Assembly: GCA_937957845.1 (NCBI GenBank)
Contig: CALGOD010000497.1
Coordinates: 1 to 6,670 of the forward strand
DNA from: an uncultured Nocardiopsis sp.
GTDB lineage: Bacteria; Actinomycetota; Actinomycetes; Streptosporangiales; Streptosporangiaceae
DNA length: 6,670 bases
Direction: 5' to 3'
Shown here: positions 1 through 5,164 of the stretch, one piece after another
Layout: every line of letters starts with the position of its first letter
Numbering within the stretch: the stretch's first letter is position 1
The notes under the pieces: model-generated
What the model saw: the letters and a program-made list of their open reading frames with translations, nothing else
The model's database searches: none
What the model was told of the DNA's origin: nothing
Made by a program: the position numbers and the translations under genes

Positions 1-651
1 GGCAAGTCGACCCTGCTCAAGCTGATCGCCGGGGTGCTCATCCCCGACGAGGGCGAGGTCCACGTCCACGGCAAGGTCGCCCCGTTGCTGGAGCTGCGTG
101 CCGGCTTCAACGACAACCTCACCGGCCGTGAGAACGTCTATCTGGTCGGCTCCCTGCACGGGATGACCGAGAAGCAGATCGACGAGCGCTTCGAGGAGAT
201 CGTCGACTTCGCCGAGATCAAGTCGAGGTTCGTGGACACCCCGGTGCGTCACTACTCCAGCGGAATGAAGGTGCGCCTCGGATTCGCGCTCATCTCCCAG
301 CTGGAGCACCCGATCATGCTGGTCGACGAGGTGCTCGCGGTGGGCGACAAGGCGTTCAAGCGCAAGTGCTACGAGGCCATCGACCGCATGCTGGCCAACC
401 AGCGCACGATGGTCCTGGTGTCGCACAACGAGAAGGACCTGCGTCGGTTCTGCAACCGCGGGCTGTACATCAAGGGCGGTGGACTGGCCCTGGACACCGA
501 CATCGACGCGGCCCTCGCCGCCTACAACGAGGACACCAAGACCGAGATCGACGAGCGTAAGAAGCGCGACGCCGCGAAGAAGAAGCGTGCGGAACAGGCC
601 AAGAAGGCCGAGCAGGACGGCGCCGACGGCGACGGTGGCCAGGCCGCCTGA
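1..651 (+). CDS. ABC-2 type exporter ATP-binding subunit, TagH/Wzt-like (5'-truncated)
   Basis: ATPase subunit of an ABC exporter for a lipid-linked polysaccharide or polyol-phosphate polymer such as teichoic acid. It would power a membrane permease that is not in the window. The reading frame is open from base 1, which encodes the end of the Walker A loop (G-K-S-T, residues 1-4 of the visible part), so the N-terminal strands are missing. Visible in order: the segment RAGFNDNLTGRENVYL (about 33-48), typical of the TagH/Wzt/KpsT class; the ABC signature YSSGM (85-89); Walker B ending in D109-E110; and the switch histidine H142 in VLVSHN. Past about residue 175 the protein ends in a Lys/Glu/Ala-rich, then Gly/Asp-rich tail with no recognisable sugar-binding domain, unlike long Wzt proteins. 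The stop TGA lies at 649-651 and a strong hairpin follows 38 bases later. Class assignment is firm; the exported substrate is inferred from the neighbours. Confidence 0.93.
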   Translation, partial: GKSTLLKLIAGVLIPDEGEVHVHGKVAPLLELRAGFNDNLTGRENVYLVGSLHGMTEKQIDERFEEIVDFAEIKSRFVDTPVRHYSSGMKVRLGFALISQLEHPIMLVDEVLAVGDKAFKRKCYEAIDRMLANQRTMVLVSHNEKDLRRFCNRGLYIKGGGLALDTDIDAALAAYNEDTKTEIDERKKRDAAKKKRAEQAKKAEQDGADGDGGQAA

Positions 652-689
652 GCGCTCCTTCGCCCTTCCCCTCCGGCCGGGACTCGCCG

Positions 690-730
690 GAACGTGCGCA
701 CCGCCGAAGGATTCGGCGGTGCGCACGTTC
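690..730 (+). terminator. Perfect 19-bp hairpin terminator after the ABC ATPase gene
   Basis: Bases 690-708 pair without mismatch to 712-730, leaving a 3-nt loop (GGA, 709-711). The stem is GC-rich and starts 38 nt after the stop codon. There is no U tract after the stem, which is common for actinomycete terminators. It separates the ABC gene from the biosynthetic genes downstream. As the arms are symmetrical it could also act on antisense transcripts. Confidence 0.85.
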
Positions 731-779
731 GCGTCCACATGTGTCCGAAAAAGCTCCACGGGCCTCCTGGAATGCCCTG

Positions 780-803
780 AATCACTGAGGCGTGTCAGTG
801 ATT
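780..803. promoter_or_regulatory. 24-bp inverted repeat, candidate operator
   Basis: AATCACTGA (780-788) and TCAGTGATT (795-803) are perfect 9-bp inverted arms around a 6-bp spacer. The element is AT-richer than its surroundings and covers the candidate -35 box at 792-797, about 60 bases upstream of the next start codon. That position suits a repressor site. No regulator can be named from the sequence. Confidence 0.5.
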
Positions 804-820
804 GAACGGTTGCTTACCGT
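792..820 (+). promoter_or_regulatory. Candidate sigma-70-type promoter for the biosynthetic genes
   Basis: GTGTCA (792-797) matches four of six bases of TTGACA. It is separated by 17 bp from TACCGT (815-820), which fits the actinomycete -10 pattern TANNNT. Transcription would start near 826-828, about 35 nt upstream of the ATG at 863. It sits directly after the upstream terminator, where a new transcription unit must begin. Box matches are weak enough that chance cannot be excluded. Confidence 0.4.
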
Positions 821-830
821 GAGAAACGGT
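806..830. repeat. Three 10-bp-phased alternating pentamers ACGGT/ACCGT/ACGGT
   Basis: ACGGT occurs at 806-810, its reverse complement ACCGT at 816-820, and ACGGT again at 826-830, each exactly 10 bp from the last. The centre copy overlaps the candidate -10 box. The centre copy can pair with either neighbour, giving two mutually exclusive small hairpins in RNA, or three sites on one face of the DNA helix. Function is unknown. Confidence 0.45.
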
Positions 831-862
831 GTCTCCCAGCGGAACCGGGGGAGGGCACGTCC

Positions 863-1696
863 ATGGCCGACGGCGGCACGGTGGCGCGGTTGGTCGCGCG
901 GATACTGGAACGCGGACACGTCACCCGGGCCGGGGTGACACGGATCAGCGTCCTGGTGGCGATCGGCGCGGCGGTCTGGTTCTCCCGGGCCGACACGGTG
1001 GGAGGCCTGGTGGGGTCGGCCCTCCTCGGCGTGGTCCTGTTCTGTGACGCGGTCCGCGAGCGCATGCGGGCCGACCGTCATGACGCCCTCACCCTGTGGC
1101 TCGCGCAGATGCTGGCGCACCTGCGCGAGTACGCGGTCCATCTCGGCCTGGCCGTCGGGGCGGTGGTGGCGGGGATCAACGGAGTCTGGGGATGGGCCGC
1201 CGGCGCGCTCGTGGCGTTGGCCCTGCGCGACTCTCTCCTCGAGGCGAGGAACGCTCCGGCCGCCTCCGGACCGGGGCACGGTGGGAAACGGTCCCCCGTC
1301 TCCCGCGAACCCGTGGGGGGCCTCAGGGGGATGCTGGGGCCTCGGATCTCCCGGGTCTCACGGGAGAGCGATCCCGTCCTGACCTCACGTCTGTTCGGCG
1401 CCACCGTGATCGCGGGCGCCGGTACGGCGGGTCCCCCCGAAGCCCTCGAGGCCCGTGGCGCAGGAGGAGGGCGATCCCCGGTCCCCGAGACCACGACGTC
1501 CGCGGGACGGCGCCGTTGCGCGGGTTCAGCGGTCCGCTCCCTGCTGAACTTCTCCCAACCCGTGCGGTTCACGGCCGTCGCGGTCGCGGCCACGCTGTGG
1601 GACGCGCGCGTTGCCTTCGTCACCCTCATCTTCGGGTGCGCCGTCGCGATCACCGCGCATCTGATCGGCCCCGCCGACCCCGGAGCGGACCGGTGA
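863..1696 (+). CDS. Membrane protein resembling a degenerate CDP-alcohol phosphatidyltransferase
   Basis: A 277-residue integral membrane protein. ATG 863 is preceded by GGGGAG at 848-853. Predicted hydrophobic segments lie near residues 28-40, 46-61, 90-104, 109-121, 237-248 and 251-268, the six-helix layout of CDP-alcohol phosphatidyltransferases. The region from D62 to G95-L96 aligns by eye with the active-site region of the true family member at 4231-5001: D62 matches its first Asp, and H86, E89 and G95-L96 match its H-Y-V-S-E and G-L. The second and third catalytic Asp and the DGxxAR core are absent, so it is probably not catalytic by the usual mechanism. A Gly/Ser/Pro/Arg-rich loop of about 95 residues (130-225) separates helices 4 and 5, about twice the length in the other protein. 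The stop overlaps the GTG of the next gene, which indicates translational coupling. The relation to the CDP-alcohol fold is my inference. It may correspond to the N-terminal half of the longer DUF5941-type proteins I recall from actinomycetes. Confidence 0.75.
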   Translation: MADGGTVARLVARILERGHVTRAGVTRISVLVAIGAAVWFSRADTVGGLVGSALLGVVLFCDAVRERMRADRHDALTLWLAQMLAHLREYAVHLGLAVGAVVAGINGVWGWAAGALVALALRDSLLEARNAPAASGPGHGGKRSPVSREPVGGLRGMLGPRISRVSRESDPVLTSRLFGATVIAGAGTAGPPEALEARGAGGGRSPVPETTTSAGRRRCAGSAVRSLLNFSQPVRFTAVAVAATLWDARVAFVTLIFGCAVAITAHLIGPADPGADR

Positions 1697-2433
1697 GCGC
1701 GGTCGATGCGGGCGGCCACGCGGAGCGGCCCAGACGATGGTGCGAACCCCTCGACCCGGATCTGCGCCTTCTCCGGGACGACGGTCGGATCTGTGTCCTG
1801 CTCGGCAGGATCGCACCGGGGGCCGTGCCTCCCCTGCTCCCCGCGCTCACCGGCGCCCTGATCGTGGGGACGCTCCTCCTGGCGGGCCGTGGACAGCTGA
1901 CAGGTATTACCCTGTTTGCACCGGTTGCTGCCCTGCTACTGTCCGGACTGGCCTCGGGCCACCCCCACGACGGTCGGTTCGACTGGCTCGTACCACCCGT
2001 CCTCCGCGTCACCGAGTACGGATACCTGGCGGTTCTGGGACTGGCGTCCGGTGTGCCGGGTCCCCTTGTGTCCGTACTCTTGGTGGTGGTCGCCTGCCTG
2101 CACCGTGACGACGTCGCACGTCCCGCGGCCGGAACGATCCGGACGGACGGCGTGCGCGCGGCGGGGCTGGGCTGGGACGGCCGCATGCTCGTCATCGCTG
2201 TCGGGGGAGCGTTTCACGCCCTTGCTCCCGCATACGGCATACTCACGGGATACCTGGTGGTGCTGCTCGTCCATGAGGCGGTGCGCACCTGGAGTTCGAC
2301 ACCGGTGACCGACGTGCGATCCCGCACCACAGCCGCAGACGACGGCGTCACCGACCGGACTGACGCTGGGAAAGCCCGAACCGACCGCACAGGCGGGGCC
2401 CGATCGGCCACGGGAACGAACGGGGAGGCGTGA
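1693..2433 (+). CDS. DUF5941-like integral membrane protein
   Basis: A 246-residue membrane protein of unknown function. The start GTG at 1693 overlaps the previous stop in a GTGA arrangement. The open frame extends further upstream, but that part lies antiparallel to nothing and in the wrong frame of the preceding membrane gene, so I exclude it. Hydrophobic segments lie near residues 45-63, 72-88, 110-136 and 165-193. The most distinctive part is G89-H-P-H-D-G-R-F-D-W-L-V-P-P, ending at P102, followed by R105 and E108. These charged and polar residues lie between two membrane segments, as expected for a binding or active site. A second polar motif, G158-L-G-W-D-G-R164, precedes the last hydrophobic stretch. 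From about residue 200 the tail is Thr/Asp/Arg-rich and probably disordered. The wording of the central motif matches my memory of DUF5941; I could not run a domain search. No catalytic function is claimed. Confidence 0.78.
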   Translation: MSAVDAGGHAERPRRWCEPLDPDLRLLRDDGRICVLLGRIAPGAVPPLLPALTGALIVGTLLLAGRGQLTGITLFAPVAALLLSGLASGHPHDGRFDWLVPPVLRVTEYGYLAVLGLASGVPGPLVSVLLVVVACLHRDDVARPAAGTIRTDGVRAAGLGWDGRMLVIAVGGAFHALAPAYGILTGYLVVLLVHEAVRTWSSTPVTDVRSRTTAADDGVTDRTDAGKARTDRTGGARSATGTNGEA

Positions 2434-2444
2434 GAGCCTCCCCG
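2421..2444 (+). other. 9-bp hairpin across the stop codon, upstream of a perfect SD
   Basis: CGGGGAGGC (2421-2429) pairs perfectly with GCCTCCCCG (2436-2444) around a 6-nt loop that holds the TGA stop (2431-2433) of the preceding gene. It lies just before a full Shine-Dalgarno sequence at 2448. It may be a weak terminator, an RNA-processing or stability element, or an insulator between the membrane genes and the enzyme genes. Confidence 0.5.
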
Positions 2445-2447
2445 ACC

Positions 2448-2455
2448 TAAGGAGG
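2448..2455 (+). promoter_or_regulatory. Full-consensus Shine-Dalgarno TAAGGAGG
   Basis: All eight bases complement the 16S rRNA 3' end. It is 11 nt upstream of ATG 2467, somewhat long spacing. It supports that start and implies independent, strong initiation of the nucleotidyltransferase, unlike the coupled genes on either side. Confidence 0.85.
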
Positions 2456-2466
2456 AACACGCCCTC

Positions 2467-3198
2467 ATGCTCGGAATGGTTCTCGCCGCAGGCGCGGGGC
2501 GCCGTCTGCGCCCTTACACAGACACCCTGCCCAAGGCCTTGGTGCCCGTCGACGGTGAGACGACCATCATGGACATCTCACTGCGTAACCTGGCCGCGGT
2601 CGGGCTCACGGACGTGGTCATCGTGGTCGGCTACCGCGCCGAGGCGGTCGAGGCCCGCAAGGAGGCTCTGGAGGAGCGCCACGGGGTCAAGCTCACCCTC
2701 AGCTACAACGACAAGGCCGAGGAGTGGAACAACGCCTACTCCCTGTGGACCGCACGTGAGTTCTTCTCCGAGGGCGTCCTCCTCGTCAACGGTGACACGG
2801 TGCATCCCGTGAGTGTCGAGAAGACGCTACTCGCCGCACGGGGTCCGGAACTCCTCCTCGCGGTGGACGACGTGAAAAGCCTTGCCGAAGAGGAGATGAA
2901 GGTCACCCTGGACGACGAGGGTCACCTGCGCGACATCACCAAGCTCATGGACCCGGCCACCGCCGCGGGCGAGTACATCGGGGCCACCCTCATCGAGGGC
3001 TCCCTGGACGCCCGTCTCGCCGACGCGCTCAAGACCACCTGGGAGCGCGACCCGCAGCTGTACTACGAGGACGGCTACCAGGAGCTGGTCAACCGAGGCG
3101 AGAGGATCGCCGTGGCGCCCATCGGCAAGGTCGACTGGGTCGAGGTCGACGATCACGACGACCTGACCAAGGCGAGGGAGATCGCGTGCCGCTACTAG
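2467..3198 (+). CDS. LicC/IPCT-like sugar- or polyol-phosphate nucleotidyltransferase
   Basis: A 243-residue cytoplasmic enzyme that should join an NTP, probably CTP, to a small phosphorylated alcohol, releasing pyrophosphate. The N-terminus carries the nucleotidyltransferase signature LAAGAGRRLRPYT (residues 6-18) followed by LPKALVPV (21-28), with R12 and K23 as the expected nucleotide and phosphate contacts. W87-N-N-A-Y-S-L-W94 is the hallmark of the phosphocholine cytidylyltransferase (LicC) and inositol-1-phosphate cytidylyltransferase branch. D110 in VNGDT is the first metal ligand, G-E-Y-I-G-A-T lies near the middle, and D223-W-V-E-V-D228 should supply the second metal ligand. Its length fits a stand-alone catalytic domain with no left-handed beta-helix. 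It overlaps the next gene by 13 nt and sits two genes before a CDP-alcohol phosphatidyltransferase, which favours a CDP-alcohol product. The exact substrate is not decided by sequence: glycerol-1-phosphate is inferred from the adjacent dehydrogenase, with inositol, choline or sugar phosphate as alternatives. Confidence 0.93.
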   Translation: MLGMVLAAGAGRRLRPYTDTLPKALVPVDGETTIMDISLRNLAAVGLTDVVIVVGYRAEAVEARKEALEERHGVKLTLSYNDKAEEWNNAYSLWTAREFFSEGVLLVNGDTVHPVSVEKTLLAARGPELLLAVDDVKSLAEEEMKVTLDDEGHLRDITKLMDPATAAGEYIGATLIEGSLDARLADALKTTWERDPQLYYEDGYQELVNRGERIAVAPIGKVDWVEVDDHDDLTKAREIACRY

Positions 3199-4253
3199 CT
3201 CGTATGCTCCCGTCCCCGCTGGCGATCGACGTCCGGCGGGGCGCGGTCTCCTCCTTGGGGTCCGTGCTCGCCGACCGGCGTATCGCGACCGAGGGGCGCA
3301 TCGCCGTGGCGGTGGGTCCGGGCCAGGGCGCGCAGATCGCCGCCGACCTGGACCTGCCGCAGTGCGAGGTCTTCCACGTCGGCGAGGGCACCGTCGACGC
3401 GGCCACCGAGCTGGGGAAGAAGCTCCGCTCGGGCGCCTACGAGGCGGTCGCCGGAATCGGCGGCGGCAAGACCATCGACGTCACCAAGTTCGCGGCGACC
3501 ATGGCGGGCATCCCGATGGTGGCCGTGGCCACCAACCTGGCCCATGACGGCATCGCCTCACCGGTCAGCTCCCTGGAGCACGAGGGCGGTAAGCCGTCCA
3601 TCGGTGTGACCATGCCCCTCGCCGTGGTCATCGACCTCGACTACGTCCGTGCCGCCCCCTCCCACCTGGTCCGCTCGGGCATCGGCGACGTGATCAGCAA
3701 CATCTCGGCCATCGAGGACTGGGAACTGTCGGGCCGGGTGAACGGCGAACCGGTGGACGGCATGGCCGTCACCTTCGCCAGGGTCGCGGCCGAGGCGGTG
3801 CTGCACCGACCCGACTCGGTGGAGTCCGACGCCTTCCTCACCGTGCTCGCCGAAGGGTTGGTGCTCTCGGGCATCTCCATGTCGGTGGCGGGGTCCAGCC
3901 GCCCCGCCAGCGGTGCGTGTCACGAGGTCCTGCACGCCATCACCCACCTCTACCCCGGCATCAGCAACCACGGTGAACTCGCGGGGCTGGGAACGCTGTA
4001 CGCGTCCTTCCTGCGGGTGCGGCACCTGGGCTGGCCGGAGGCGCGGTTGGGAGAGCTCCGGGACTGCCTGCTCCGCCACGAACTGCCCATCGTGCCCTCC
4101 GACGTCGGACTCGGCCACGAGGAGTTCGTGCGGGCGGTGGTCCATGCCCCGGACACCAGGCCGGGGCGGTTCACCATCCTGGAGCATCTCGACCTCTCCG
4201 AGGACGAGATCGGACGGAGCGTCAAGGACTATGTCGAAGCCGTCGGTCGCTGA
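3186..4253 (+). CDS. sn-glycerol-1-phosphate dehydrogenase family enzyme (EgsA/AraM-like)
   Basis: A 355-residue member of the iron-containing alcohol dehydrogenase/dehydroquinate synthase fold, closest in motifs to glycerol-1-phosphate dehydrogenases. These reduce dihydroxyacetone phosphate to sn-glycerol-1-phosphate with NAD(P)H. G92-G-G-K-T-I-D98-V-T-K101 is the nucleotide-binding loop. N117-L-A-H-D121-G-I-A-S-P is typical of the family. Metal ligands are D168 (GIGDVISN), H246 (SRPASGACHEVLH) and H262 (SNHGE). All key residues are present, so the enzyme should be active. The GTG at 3186 has GAGGGAG at 3174-3180, five nt upstream, and overlaps the previous gene by 13 nt. ATG 3204 is in frame but lacks an SD, so I prefer 3186. 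The cassette location suggests it supplies the alcohol phosphate for the flanking nucleotidyltransferase. A different ketose-phosphate substrate remains possible. Confidence 0.92.
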   Translation: MPLLARMLPSPLAIDVRRGAVSSLGSVLADRRIATEGRIAVAVGPGQGAQIAADLDLPQCEVFHVGEGTVDAATELGKKLRSGAYEAVAGIGGGKTIDVTKFAATMAGIPMVAVATNLAHDGIASPVSSLEHEGGKPSIGVTMPLAVVIDLDYVRAAPSHLVRSGIGDVISNISAIEDWELSGRVNGEPVDGMAVTFARVAAEAVLHRPDSVESDAFLTVLAEGLVLSGISMSVAGSSRPASGACHEVLHAITHLYPGISNHGELAGLGTLYASFLRVRHLGWPEARLGELRDCLLRHELPIVPSDVGLGHEEFVRAVVHAPDTRPGRFTILEHLDLSEDEIGRSVKDYVEAVGR

Positions 4254-5001
4254 GGTCCGGGCGGGCGGCCAGCCCGCCGGGATCAAGGAGCGGACCAACG
4301 AGGAACACTGGGCGGGTCGCCTCTACATGCGCGACCTGTCCCCGTATCTGACCACGTTCTTCGTCCGACTCGGCGTCCCCCCGAACCCGATCACCTATCT
4401 GATGATGGTGTTCGGCGTGCTCGCGGGCGTCGTGGTCGCCTTCGGCGGTCTGTGGTCGGCGATCGTGGCCGCGCTGCTGGTGCAGGTGTACCTGTTGTTG
4501 GACTGCTCCGACGGTGAGGTGGCCCGTTACACGGGTCGTACCAGCGTCGCGGGGATCTATCTGGACAGGATCGGCCACTACGTCTCCGAGATCGCCCTCC
4601 TCGTGGGACTGGGCATCCGCGCCCAGGGGGAGTGGGAACCGGGCGGCTGGGTCGTTCTGGGCATGACCGCCGCGATCGGTGTCGCGCTGATCAAGGCCGA
4701 GACCGACAACGTGGTCGTGGCACGTGCCAAGGCGGGGCTTTCGGAGGAGATCCCGGACGAGGCGATGAGTCCGCGTTCCTCCGGGCTCAGCCTGGCCCGC
4801 CGCCTGGCCTCGGCCCTCAAGGTGCACCGCCTGATCCAGGCGGTCGAACTGTCCTTGATCGTCGTCGTCGTGGCCGTCGTGGACGCCTTCCTCGGCGACC
4901 TGGCGGCCACCCGGATCCTCGTGGCGGCGTGCGCCGCAGTGGCGGTACTGATGAGCTTCGCGCACTTCGTGAGCGTGCTCGCCTCGCGGCGTCTCGAATG
5001 A
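4231..5001 (+). CDS. CDP-alcohol phosphatidyltransferase family protein
   Basis: A 256-residue membrane enzyme expected to move a phospho-alcohol from a CDP-alcohol to a second alcohol, releasing CMP. ATG 4231 overlaps the dehydrogenase gene by 23 nt. The SD is poor (GGAG at 4215-4218 or a too-close AAGGA), so coupling to upstream translation is likely. The amphipathic N-terminus has R30-L-Y-M-R-D-L-S-P-Y-L-T and then P51-N-P-I-T55, as in DIPP-synthase-type members. The active-site motif runs D91-C-S-D94-G95-E-V-A98-R99, eight residues, G108-I-Y-L-D112-R-I-G-H116. The family consensus ends in Asp where H116 stands. Hydrophobic segments lie near residues 55-72, 74-90, 119-130, 139-154, 207-222 and 229-248. 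The adjacent nucleotidyltransferase and dehydrogenase suggest a soluble CDP-alcohol as donor rather than CDP-diacylglycerol, but the sequence cannot settle donor or acceptor. Confidence 0.92.
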   Translation: MSKPSVAEVRAGGQPAGIKERTNEEHWAGRLYMRDLSPYLTTFFVRLGVPPNPITYLMMVFGVLAGVVVAFGGLWSAIVAALLVQVYLLLDCSDGEVARYTGRTSVAGIYLDRIGHYVSEIALLVGLGIRAQGEWEPGGWVVLGMTAAIGVALIKAETDNVVVARAKAGLSEEIPDEAMSPRSSGLSLARRLASALKVHRLIQAVELSLIVVVVAVVDAFLGDLAATRILVAACAAVAVLMSFAHFVSVLASRRLE

Positions 5002-5047
5002 GTCCCCGATGACGCGGGCAACGCGCCAGTGACCATGACGTCACATT

Positions 5048-5081
5048 CGGGGCCGTGCGGGTTACCCTGTTCACGGCCCCG
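5048..5081 (+). terminator. Hairpin terminator after the CDP-alcohol phosphatidyltransferase gene
   Basis: CGGGGCCGTG (5048-5057) pairs perfectly with CACGGCCCCG (5072-5081). The 14-nt loop can form a further 3-bp GGG/CCC stem. A T-rich stretch begins about 10 nt after the stem (5093-5117), unusual for this GC-rich window. It probably ends the operon that begins at 863 and separates it from the glycosyltransferase, whose own promoter should lie in the AT-richer DNA between 5082 and 5164. I could not identify convincing -35/-10 boxes there. Confidence 0.7.
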
Positions 5082-5164
5082 GCCATCTGCCGTTTATTTC
5101 TTCGTTAGTCTGTTTCTGCGAGTGTTGGCGTGTGTCAACCTTCTGGAAACGCGTCGTCCACTGA

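Noticed and set aside
736..743. 8-bp palindrome CACATGTG
   Set aside because: Isolated, short, and not repeated; no supporting context.
1096..1692. Upstream extension of the DUF5941-like frame across the preceding gene
   Set aside because: The overlapped gene at 863-1696 has clear membrane segments and an SD, while this frame gives Arg/Gly-rich sequence with no hydrophobic helices before residue 45 of the proper product.
4260..4278. 7-bp GC hairpin just after the dehydrogenase stop codon
   Set aside because: It lies within codons 10-17 of the overlapping phosphatidyltransferase gene and a short GC stem is likely by chance; a terminator here would break a coupled operon.
3558..4298. Long minus-strand open frame opposite the dehydrogenase
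   Set aside because: Its composition (Gly/His/Asp/Val-rich) is that of a GC-codon shadow, and the plus strand encodes an intact enzyme with all metal ligands.
5036..5043. 8-bp palindrome TGACGTCA after the phosphatidyltransferase gene
   Set aside because: A single 8-bp palindrome is expected by chance in a window this size, and it is not positioned over recognisable promoter boxes.
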